Assembly (NCBI GenBank): GCA_028684885.1 | Contig: JAQUFB010000004.1 | Span: 1 to 39,203, forward strand | Length of the DNA: 39,203 nt | Reading direction: 5' to 3' | Source of the DNA: Sulfurovum sp. | Lineage (GTDB): Bacteria > Campylobacterota > Campylobacteria > Campylobacterales > Sulfurovaceae | In this document: positions 31,984 to 39,203 of the stretch, in pieces | Layout of the letters: the number at the start of each line of letters is the position of its first letter | How positions within the stretch are numbered: the stretch's first letter is position 1 | The notes under the pieces: model-generated | Told to the model about the DNA's origin: nothing | Databases searched by the model: none | Seen by the model: only the letters and a program-made list of their open reading frames with translations | Program-made: the position numbers and the translations under genes

Positions 31984-32089
31984 CGTTCCGGCCCGGTAGA
32001 GGCGGAATGCATATGTACTATTGGAGAGCATGATCCTGCTATCAGATTAGAGTCAACAATGCATTCCCAACGAGGACGTTGGGAGCGAG
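31984..32089. repeat. REP/BIME-like paired palindromes
   Basis: CGTTCCGGCCCGGTAGAGGCGGAATGCATATG ... CAATGCATTCCCAACG-agga-CGTTGGGAGCGAG. Confidence 0.8.
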
Positions 32090-32113
32090 AAGTATGAGAT
32101 TTAATTTATGTGA

Positions 32114-33316
32114 TTATACCATATTATTTTTTGGCATCTCATCTTTGTGCATATTCTCCAGATAGATAGAGTGGGAAGGGAAAGCAAAACTCGAGCCATG
32201 CTTTGCAACGATCTTTATGATTTTGAGATTGACATCCTCTCTGATGCGCAGATACTCCTCCCAGTTTGCGGTATTGGTAAAGGCATAGATAAAAATATTG
32301 AGTGATGAGTCCCCGAATGATTCGAAATTGACAAGCAGCGTATCCTCGCGGGAGATGCCTTCATGGGTCTGCAGCATCGTTTTGATCTCATCGACGATAG
32401 CGGTGATCTGTTCGGTGGTCGTAGCATAGGTCAGTCTGATATGCATCCTGATGCGACGGACACCGCGCCGTGAAAAGTTCTCTATCGGGCTGTTGGCGAT
32501 CACATGGTTGGGTACGGTAATGACCGATTTGTCAAAGGAGCGTATCTTGGTCGTACGCATGCCGATATCCTCGACCACACCTTCCACATTGTTGACGACG
32601 ATCCACTCTCCTATCCGGATCGTACGGTCGGCCAGGAGCGAGAAGGAGCCAAAAAGGTTGGCAACGGTGTCTTTTGCCGCGAGCGCAAAGGCAAGGCCCC
32701 CGATCCCCAGTGATGCGATCAGAGCGGTGACATTGATCCCCCATACCTGAAGCATCGCCCCCAGGCCTATTCCTGCGACCAGGATTTTGATCAGTGCCAG
32801 GATAAAATTCCCCACCTCTTTGGAGAGATCTCTGTTGAATTTCCCCGTAATATTGTAAATGAGCTCCCTCATCGCCTCGATGATTGAGAGTATCGTCCAG
32901 AATACGGTATAGACCACCAGGGTTTCCAGGATCTTCTTGATCACATCCGTCTCTTTGAAAATGAGTACGAAAAAGAGGTGGATACCGATAAGGATAAATA
33001 TGAAAGCAAGAGGACCTTTGAGCGCGGAGATGATCCTCTCGTCGTAATGGGTTGAGGTTCTTTGGGCAAATTTTTGCATGGTTGCGACGATCACCAATGT
33101 AAAAAATCTTCGCAAAAGAAGAAAGAAGAGAAAGACCAGGGTTGCCGCGATCAGATTGGCATAGGGGATACCCCAGATGGTGTTGGATAAAGCGGGGAAT
33201 GCTTCATAAACCGGTGCAAGCAGCTTCTGTACCTCGGTGGGAAGCCCCATATCCAACCCGTCAATTACGTTCAGTGTGATGGTGGTATTGTTTTCTGTAG
33301 TCTCTACAGCAGACAT
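32114..33316 (-). CDS. MscS-family mechanosensitive ion channel
   Basis: IASLGIGGLAFALAAKDTVANLFGSFSLLADRTIRIGEWI; VVEDIGMRTTKIRSFDKSVITVPN. Confidence 0.93.
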   Translation of the reverse strand: MSAVETTENNTTITLNVIDGLDMGLPTEVQKLLAPVYEAFPALSNTIWGIPYANLIAATLVFLFFLLLRRFFTLVIVATMQKFAQRTSTHYDERIISALKGPLAFIFILIGIHLFFVLIFKETDVIKKILETLVVYTVFWTILSIIEAMRELIYNITGKFNRDLSKEVGNFILALIKILVAGIGLGAMLQVWGINVTALIASLGIGGLAFALAAKDTVANLFGSFSLLADRTIRIGEWIVVNNVEGVVEDIGMRTTKIRSFDKSVITVPNHVIANSPIENFSRRGVRRIRMHIRLTYATTTEQITAIVDEIKTMLQTHEGISREDTLLVNFESFGDSSLNIFIYAFTNTANWEEYLRIREDVNLKIIKIVAKHGSSFAFPSHSIYLENMHKDEMPKNNMV

Positions 33317-33388
33317 TCATGCTCCTTTCTTGGTTGGTTTACGTTATTATAGTAAAATTCGTACGAAAGTACAGCGAAGGGGAGTCTT

Positions 33389-34129
33389 GTGGTGAAAAAA
33401 TATCTGTTGGTCGGTTTGTTCCTGTCTATCTCATGGCTTGATGCCCGGGTGCTGGATGTGAAGTATAAGGTGAAGTTCGGGATTCTGGGAGAGCTGGGGG
33501 TTTCACAGGCGCATTTGGAGACAAATGGGAACCGTTATAAGATCTCTATCGATGCCAAAGCAACGGGTATTGCCAAAACACTCAGCAAAAACAGGAAGGA
33601 GATGCATCTCTCCGAGGGATTTATCCGAAACGGGAGATACTATACGCAGCGTTATACTATAGAGGTGGAGTATGGGGAGAAAAAAAGAGAAAAGATCTAT
33701 ACCGTGGATTATCGGAAAAAGACCGTTTCAAAAATCAGCAAAAAATACAGAAAAGGGAAGCTGACTTCCAATGTAGAGAGTACGCTGGACTTTTTCGGTA
33801 CGGATGATCTTCTGACGCTCTATTTCAATCTGCCGACGCTGCTCGATGAAAAGAGCAAACCGGGACTCTATGTATTCCGTGCGATAGGCGCGGAGCAGCA
33901 GGACGGAAAGGTGGAGATACGCCTGCCCAAACCGGAGCAGGTCAAAAAGTACACTGACACTCTGGGGAAGGGTGCATACCGCTATCTTACAGCGATCATC
34001 TATCAGAAGATCTTCTCCAGCAACAAAGGCGAACTGATGATCGCCATCGGCAAAGACGGCATTACGCAAAAGGCGGTACTGAAAGACCTAGTGCTGTTTG
34101 GCGATCTTACGGCAGAGCGTATAAAATAA
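33389..34129 (+). CDS. DUF3108-type periplasmic protein
   Basis: Signal peptide; DVKYKVKFGILGELGVSQAHLETNGNRYKISIDAKATGIAKTL. Confidence 0.6.
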   Translation: MVKKYLLVGLFLSISWLDARVLDVKYKVKFGILGELGVSQAHLETNGNRYKISIDAKATGIAKTLSKNRKEMHLSEGFIRNGRYYTQRYTIEVEYGEKKREKIYTVDYRKKTVSKISKKYRKGKLTSNVESTLDFFGTDDLLTLYFNLPTLLDEKSKPGLYVFRAIGAEQQDGKVEIRLPKPEQVKKYTDTLGKGAYRYLTAIIYQKIFSSNKGELMIAIGKDGITQKAVLKDLVLFGDLTAERIK

Positions 34130-34364
34130 AGTCAATCACTTTTTCATCAGATATCTCGCAGGGCTTTAGCATTCCGCCTTTCATCGTAGGATAGTAGTTC
34201 CCGCTGACGATGTCATTGCCTCCGAGTTCCTCGGCATAGATCTTGATGAGTTTTCCTTCGAGCAGAGTCTCTTTGCGTAGCAGGTAGCGCCTGTTCCTGT
34301 AGAAGAGATCAGTGGTGCCATCGGGGAGCGCTAAAAGCCTGGTGTAAAATTCTGTTTCATTCAT
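34107..34364 (-). CDS. Small conserved hypothetical protein (85 aa)
   Basis: MNETEFYTRLLALPDGTTDLFYRNRRYLLRKETLLEGKLIKIYAEELGGNDIVSGNYY; convergent 23-bp overlap with the upstream gene. Confidence 0.6.
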   Translation of the reverse strand: MNETEFYTRLLALPDGTTDLFYRNRRYLLRKETLLEGKLIKIYAEELGGNDIVSGNYYPTMKGGMLKPCEISDEKVIDFILYALP

Positions 34365-34403
34365 AGGTGTTATTATGCAAAAAGTAGTTGAAAGGTAGCA
34401 GGT

Positions 34404-34428
34404 AAAGCGCTAAAAAAATTAGCGCTTT
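34404..34428. terminator. Perfect 10-bp hairpin AAAGCGCTAA-aaaaa-TTAGCGCTTT
   Basis: Direct reading, between two small minus-strand genes. Confidence 0.55.
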
Positions 34429-34441
34429 GAAGTAAACATGA

Positions 34442-34693
34442 TCAATCTACCCACTGAGGTTTGTGATGGTTCCTTTCACTGTAGGAAAATGAATCGTCAT
34501 ACTCATCATCTTCCTCATCCAGCCAACCGAATATATCATCAGTAAAGATCCTTGCATATCCCATCTCTTCAAGCATCTCGTCGAGCTGAGAGAGACTTGC
34601 ATGTGTCTTTTTGTAGTGCGATATAAGCGTCTCGATATCTTCTGTCTCAACGCCGTGTGTCTTTAGGGTAAATTCCATATCTTTTATAGTCAT
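34442..34693 (-). CDS. Small acidic hypothetical protein (83 aa)
   Basis: MTIKDMEFTLKTHGVETEDIETLISHYKKTHASLSQLDEMLEEMGYARIFTDDIFGWLDEEDDEYDDSFSYSERNHHKPQWVD. Confidence 0.65.
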   Translation of the reverse strand: MTIKDMEFTLKTHGVETEDIETLISHYKKTHASLSQLDEMLEEMGYARIFTDDIFGWLDEEDDEYDDSFSYSERNHHKPQWVD

Positions 34694-34705
34694 CGTATCT
34701 TCCTC

Positions 34706-34861
34706 TTACAGCTTCATTTCCATAGAAGTTGTTTGAGAGCGTACGGTGAACGAGTGGATCGTTTTCACTTGGGTGATGCCTCCAACATCAACATCTAAAT
34801 TGTATAGATATCCACTGATATCCTCATGTTCCGGGTACGTATCGAAATGACCGACCAACAT
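34706..34861 (-). CDS. Putative 51-aa small protein
   Basis: MLVGHFDTYPEHEDISGYLYNLDVDVGGITQVKTIHSFTVRSQTTSMEMKL*; TATAAT just upstream; co-oriented with 34442-34693. Below the track's size cutoff. Confidence 0.45.
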   Translation of the reverse strand: MLVGHFDTYPEHEDISGYLYNLDVDVGGITQVKTIHSFTVRSQTTSMEMKL

Positions 34862-35091
34862 AAACCATAACCGATAAAAAATTATACTCTGAAAATCGGA
34901 TTTTATAGCTAAAAAAGAGATAAAATTTTTCAGGCTCGATATTAAGGAGATTTAAACTAAGATTTCAGAAATTCAGGAGCTCCGGTATCAGGGGTTGAAT
35001 CAATGTTATAATGTGGGTATACCACTTTATATCGATTGGACTTGGAGGTGGGGTCGCCCCCGGATTAAACAAGTTGGCAGAAGGGCAAAGC

Positions 35092-35961
35092 ATGCAGGAA
35101 AATGAGCTGGAACTACTGCGCGAACGCATTCGCATTTTAGAGCAGGAAAACCGGGAAATAAAAGAGAAATCGGCAGAGGCGATCAAGATCGTCGATCAGA
35201 TCAAAGCGCTTGAGTTTTATCAGGCTGAGATGATCAAGCTGCAGCAGCATATTGAAAAACACGGTAAAAAGCTGATCATCGTCTTTGAGGGCAGAGATGC
35301 TGCGGGAAAAGGAAGTCTGATCGGAACGGTATCGCGCTATATGAACCCGAAGCATTACCGTATCGTGGCACTGGGAAAGCCTACGACGGAGCAGAAGACA
35401 CAGTGGTATTACCAGAAATATGTAGAGCATTTTCCTTCTGCGGGCGAGATCATCCTGTTTGACCGCAGCTGGTACAACCGTGCCATGGTTGAACCCGTGT
35501 TCGGCTTTTGCAGCAGTGAAGAGTATAAGTGGTTCATGAATGATGTCACGGGATTTGAGAGATCGGTGAGCAGACAGGGGGTGATCCTGATCAAGCTCTA
35601 TCTCAGTGTCAAGAAGTCGGTACAGTCAGAACGTTTTGAGCAGAGAAGGGTCGATCCTCTCAGACAGTGGAAGCTGAGCGAGGTAGATCTTCAGGCGCAG
35701 GAGCTCTGGGACGAGTTCAGCAAGATGAAATACAAGATGTTCCAGAAAACGGATCACAAACATGCGCCATGGCATGTCATCCGTTCCAATGACAAGCACA
35801 AGGCGAGGATAGAGGCGATGAAGCTGATATTGAACCACTTCGATTACGAGAATAGAAATAAAGCACTCAGTTTTGACTATGAACCGGGTATCATTGTCTC
35901 TCTGGAAGATGAGATGCAGATGATGAGAGATACCAGGCCTGACCTTTTCGGAAACTCCTGA
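35092..35961 (+). CDS. ppk2: Polyphosphate kinase 2 family protein
   Basis: IIVFEGRDAAGKGSLIGTVSRYMNPKHYRIVALGKPT; ILFDRSWYNRAMVEPVFGF. Start reset to MQENELELLRE. Confidence 0.93.
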   Translation: MQENELELLRERIRILEQENREIKEKSAEAIKIVDQIKALEFYQAEMIKLQQHIEKHGKKLIIVFEGRDAAGKGSLIGTVSRYMNPKHYRIVALGKPTTEQKTQWYYQKYVEHFPSAGEIILFDRSWYNRAMVEPVFGFCSSEEYKWFMNDVTGFERSVSRQGVILIKLYLSVKKSVQSERFEQRRVDPLRQWKLSEVDLQAQELWDEFSKMKYKMFQKTDHKHAPWHVIRSNDKHKARIEAMKLILNHFDYENRNKALSFDYEPGIIVSLEDEMQMMRDTRPDLFGNS

Positions 35962-36024
35962 TCCCTCGTTCGGCGATAACTTATAAAGATATGTTACACT
36001 TCCAAAAATTTTAAAAGGTCAAGT

Positions 36025-36921
36025 GTGAAAAAGTATCTTCTGGGCATCGATCGGGGTATTTTGTATATGCTCATTGCCTCACTCTCTTTTGCCGTGATGG
36101 GAGGGTTTGCCAAAGTCGTCAGCGAGATACTCCCCGCAGTAGAGGTCACTTTTTTTCGCAATGTATTCGGTGTGGTGCTGATCGGATATGCGATCTATCG
36201 ATCACCGCTCAAACAGATAGGAGGCAAGCCTCTGCTGCTGTTGTTCAGAGGAGTGATGGGCTTTGCGGCACTGCTCGCATACTTCTATATCATCGCCTAT
36301 ATCCCGCTGGGTGAAGCGGTCACCTACAACAAAACCTCTCCGATCTTTGTAGCGATCTTCGCCTTTTTGTTTTTGGGAGAAAAACTTCCCGGCTCTGCGG
36401 TATTCGCCGTGCTGCTTGGGTTTGTCGGTATCTTGCTGATCGCGCAGCCCCAAGGCGGTGTGTTTGACAAGTATGACCTGCTGGGTATCTTCTCCGGGCT
36501 CGGTGCCGCACTGGCATACACCTCTATCCGCGAACTGAGGCAGTACTATGACACTCGGGCGATCGTCATGAGTTTTATGGGGGTGGGGACAGTCGCACCG
36601 CTGCTGCTGATGCTGGCCACCCCCTACGTGAACCCGCCGCAGGAACTCGATTTTATGTTTGCTGCGTTTGTGATGCCTGAGGGGATACTCTGGTTTTATA
36701 TCCTTATGATGGGGCTATCTGCGACCTTTTCGCAGATATGGATGACCAAAGCGTATGAACATACCAAAGCAGGGATCGTAGGTACGGTCAGTTACTCCAA
36801 TATCGTATTCGCATTGATGATCGGAATTCTTTTGGGGGATCCGATACCTGATATTTGGACCTTTTTGGGTATACTGTTGGTCATCACTTCAGGGCTTATC
36901 GTGGCCCTGGCCAAAAAATAG
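36025..36921 (+). CDS. EamA/DMT-family transporter
   Basis: 10-TM pattern, LYMLIASLSFAVMGGFAKVVSE, YNKTSPIFVAIFAFLFLGEKL. Confidence 0.88.
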   Translation: MKKYLLGIDRGILYMLIASLSFAVMGGFAKVVSEILPAVEVTFFRNVFGVVLIGYAIYRSPLKQIGGKPLLLLFRGVMGFAALLAYFYIIAYIPLGEAVTYNKTSPIFVAIFAFLFLGEKLPGSAVFAVLLGFVGILLIAQPQGGVFDKYDLLGIFSGLGAALAYTSIRELRQYYDTRAIVMSFMGVGTVAPLLLMLATPYVNPPQELDFMFAAFVMPEGILWFYILMMGLSATFSQIWMTKAYEHTKAGIVGTVSYSNIVFALMIGILLGDPIPDIWTFLGILLVITSGLIVALAKK

Positions 36922-36982
36922 TTTTTCTCTGCAGGGAAGAAAGATAGATTCCTTAAATTAAGAAGATAAATTAGGAGACAAT

Positions 36983-37783
36983 ATGATTATGATCGCCGGA
37001 CCGTGTGTCCTTGAAAGCCGTGACAATGTGATGAGGATCGCAGAATCACTCAGTAAATATCACGAAGATTGCACGAAGGATTTCTACTTTAAAGCAAGTT
37101 TTGACAAAGCAAACCGTACGAGCCTTGACAGCTTCAGGGGACCGGGACTTGATGAGGGGCTGAAGCTTCTTGCTGAGGTCAAAGCGCAGTTTGGCTACAA
37201 GATACTCACGGATGTACATGACTATACACAGCCTGCTGCGGCCGCTGAGGTGGCGGATGTACTTCAGATCCCCGCATTTTTGTGCCGTCAGACCGACCTG
37301 CTTGTCGCAGCGGCAAAAACCGATGCGGTAGTCAATATCAAAAAAGGGCAGTTCCTTGCGCCTCAGGCGATGGAGCACTCGGTTGCAAAGGTACTCAAAA
37401 CCAGAGGGTGCGAGGGTGAAGTGAGTTACGAAAATGCCGAAAAGTATAAAGTCTGGCTTACCGAGAGAGGTTCGACCTTCGGCTACGGCAACCTGGTCGT
37501 GGATATGCGCGGGCTTGTGACGATGAGAGAGTTCGCTCCTGTGGTCTTTGACGCAACCCATTCGGTACAGTCTCCCGCAAGCGGCGGCGTGACCAGCGGC
37601 GGTGACAGCGCAATGGTGCCGTACCTTGCCCGTGCAGCGGCAGCGGTAGGTGTGGACGGATTTTTCTTTGAAACACATTTTGATCCGAGTATCGCGCTCA
37701 GCGACGGCCCGAACATGATCGAGCTTACGAAACTGGAAGCATTGATGGAGCAGATCGATGCGATACGCTCGATCGTAGAGTAG
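36983..37783 (+). CDS. kdsA: 3-deoxy-8-phosphooctulonate synthase
   Basis: [50 protein letters not shown]. Confidence 0.97.
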   Translation: MIMIAGPCVLESRDNVMRIAESLSKYHEDCTKDFYFKASFDKANRTSLDSFRGPGLDEGLKLLAEVKAQFGYKILTDVHDYTQPAAAAEVADVLQIPAFLCRQTDLLVAAAKTDAVVNIKKGQFLAPQAMEHSVAKVLKTRGCEGEVSYENAEKYKVWLTERGSTFGYGNLVVDMRGLVTMREFAPVVFDATHSVQSPASGGVTSGGDSAMVPYLARAAAAVGVDGFFFETHFDPSIALSDGPNMIELTKLEALMEQIDAIRSIVE

Positions 37784-37831
37784 GTATCAAATAGCGTTAG
37801 GGTAGTTTTTGTTATAATCCCCTGTTTGACT

Positions 37832-37915
37832 CGTTCCCAACGTCCCCGTTGGGAATGCATATACTCGTGTGAAATGACCGAAGTATGCATTCCCAAGCTG
37901 GAGCTTAGGAACAAG
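37832..37915. repeat. REP/BIME-like paired palindromes in the kdsA-ribH gap
   Basis: TTCCCAACG-tccc-CGTTGGGAA, spacer, TTCCCAAGCT-gg-AGCTTAGGAA; halves joined by 13-bp inverted repeat TTGGGAATGCATA/TATGCATTCCCAA. Confidence 0.9.
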
Positions 37916-37951
37916 AGTAATTGAAAATATAAGCGAGAAAGGTAGAGAAGT

Positions 37952-38422
37952 ATGACGGTAGTAGAAGGTCATTTAAGTGTAGATAGAAGTAAAAAAGTAG
38001 CGATCATCAATGCAAGGTTCAACCACTTTATCACAGACAGGCTGGTAGAGGGGGCGAAAGATGTCTATGCCAGACACGGCGGAAACCCTGAGGATCTTGA
38101 CCTGATCCTGGTACCGGGTGCATTTGAGATCCCGTTTGCACTGGATAAAGCATTGGCATCAGGCAAATATGATGCGGTATGCTGTCTGGGTGCGGTGATC
38201 CGCGGTGCGACACCCCACTTTGATTATGTCTCGGCAGAAGCGACAAAAGGCGTGGCGAACGTGACGCTCAAATACGGCAAGCCGGCAACCTTCGGTGTCC
38301 TGACGGTTGACAGCATCGAGCAGGCGATCGAGAGAGCGGGTACAAAAGCCGGAAACAAAGGCGGCGAGGCGATGGCCGGGCTGATCGAACTGATGAACCT
38401 TTATACAGAGATGGAAAAATAG
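37952..38422 (+). CDS. ribH: 6,7-dimethyl-8-ribityllumazine synthase
   Basis: [51 protein letters not shown]. Confidence 0.97.
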   Translation: MTVVEGHLSVDRSKKVAIINARFNHFITDRLVEGAKDVYARHGGNPEDLDLILVPGAFEIPFALDKALASGKYDAVCCLGAVIRGATPHFDYVSAEATKGVANVTLKYGKPATFGVLTVDSIEQAIERAGTKAGNKGGEAMAGLIELMNLYTEMEK

Positions 38423-38523
38423 AAATATCAAATGCGGCTGGCTGCATGAGCACGCTGCTGAAGCGGGCTCAGCGTCAGCACAGCTTTTTTGACTTTGTCT
38501 AAAAAGCGTCAATAAGGAATAAC

Positions 38524-38916
38524 ATGGCAACAAGACACCAAGCACGGGCAGCGGTAGTGGGTCTGCTCTATGCCTATGATCTGGGCAACGAAAATATCGC
38601 CAAATTCTCAGATGAGATTTTGGAAGAAGACAAGATACGTAACAAACAAAGAGAGTTCTCTAACGCTCTTTTTCACGGGACAATAGAGAATCTCGAACTG
38701 ATCGATGAAGAGATCAAGAAGCATCTCAAAGAGTGGGATTACCATGGGATCGGCAAAGTAGAAAAGGCGATCCTGCGACTGGGCGCCTATGAGATACTGG
38801 TAGCAAAGACCGACAGAGCGATCATTATCAATGAGGCTGTGGAACTCGCCAAAGAGCTGGCAGATGACAAATCACCGAAGTTTATCAACGGAGTTTTGGA
38901 CGCTGTAGGAAAATAG
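38524..38916 (+). CDS. nusB: Transcription antitermination factor NusB
   Basis: MATRHQARAAVVGLLYAYDLGN; INEAVELAKELADDKSPKFINGVLDAV. Confidence 0.96.
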   Translation: MATRHQARAAVVGLLYAYDLGNENIAKFSDEILEEDKIRNKQREFSNALFHGTIENLELIDEEIKKHLKEWDYHGIGKVEKAILRLGAYEILVAKTDRAIIINEAVELAKELADDKSPKFINGVLDAVGK

Positions 38917-38930
38917 CATTTTCTTATCGC

Positions 38931-39086
38931 AAATTAATAATTCATAGTGAATAATGAATAATTATTGTAGGCATTGCTTTGCAATGCTTTTAGAAATAAG
39001 GAGTGATGGTTTGAATTTTATTGATAAAAGTGTTGCAGTGCAACACAAACCTGAATTATTAATTATGAGTTATAAATTATCAATTA
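38931..39086. repeat. Heptad element E: inverted TAATNNA arrays flanking a two-hairpin core
   Basis: Left (+): AAATTAA TAATTCA TAGTGAA TAATGAA TAATTAT. Right (-): TAATTGA TAATTTA TAACTCA TAATTAA TAATTCA. Core hairpins GCATTGC-ttt-GCAATGC and GTGTTGC-agt-GCAACAC. Confidence 0.9.
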
Positions 39087-39112
39087 AAAAACTCCAGAGG
39101 AGTCATGTATGA
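38954..39112 (+). CDS. Putative 52-aa ORF carried by heptad element E, overlapping the mqnC start
   Basis: MNNYCRHCFAMLLEIRSDGLNFIDKSVAVQHKPELLIMSYKLSIKKLQRSHV*; TGA overlaps ATG at 39109 (ATGA). Internal TTG at 39011 has AAGGAG 7 nt upstream. Confidence 0.35.
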   Translation: MNNYCRHCFAMLLEIRSDGLNFIDKSVAVQHKPELLIMSYKLSIKKLQRSHV

Positions 39113-39203
39113 GAATGAGTATCGATGAAGCGGTAGAACTGATCGAAAAGGCAGACCTCAAAACATTGGGCAAGATGGCCTATGCACGCAAGCAGGAGCT
39201 GCA
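39109..39203 (+). CDS. mqnC: N-terminus of probable cyclic dehypoxanthine futalosine synthase (truncated by window end)
   Basis: MRMSIDEAVELIEKADLKTLGKMAYARKQEL, resembling MqnC N-termini. Confidence 0.5.
   Translation, partial: MRMSIDEAVELIEKADLKTLGKMAYARKQEL

Noticed and set aside
35011-35091. Possible riboswitch in the ppk2 leader (GTGGGTATACCAC, GGGGTCGCCCC)
   Set aside because: Only short stems, and I cannot match it to any riboswitch consensus; not strong enough to call.
81-39086. CRISPR array interpretation of the periodic repeats
   Set aside because: Unit is 7 bp with no unique spacers of 25-45 bp and no cas genes in the window.

Overview
39.2-kb chromosomal window, probably from a Campylobacterota (Sulfurovum/Sulfurimonas-like) genome; this is inferred from gene content (futalosine-type mqnC start, CcoS/CcoI, kdsA-ribH-nusB order). 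Housekeeping operons (leuA, ftsH-prmA-hisA-hisH, galE-pgm-pgi-galU, ccoI-ccoS, rho-murI, trpS, der, kdsA-ribH-nusB) flank an AT-rich LPS/glycan cluster at about 6.4-18.6 kb, with rmlAB, fdtA/fdtB-like genes and many glycosyltransferases. The most interesting signals are intergenic. (1) Four loci carry variable 7-bp tandem repeats around consensus N-A-R-T-N-M-R (TTTTTAC, TGAGGAG/TAGTGAA, GAGTGAA, TAATNNA). The unit is homogeneous within a locus and different between loci. Two of these elements (28.4 kb and 38.9 kb) have inverted heptad arrays flanking a shared core whose 7-bp hairpin shows compensatory changes. (2) Three of the heptad elements lie between co-oriented operon genes and carry an uninterrupted small ORF whose stop overlaps the next gene's start codon (hisA, murI, mqnC). 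At hisA the element appears to sit exactly at the ancestral start codon. (3) A short unannotated ORF upstream of leuA encodes MMKTIINQNKIIKHDSTLLLLSL, with a near-consensus promoter, a Shine-Dalgarno and mutually exclusive hairpins: a convincing leucine attenuator. Also present are two REP/BIME-like palindrome pairs, an RPE-like palindrome at leuA and several small conserved-looking ORFs. All calls come from reading the sequence; no searches were run.
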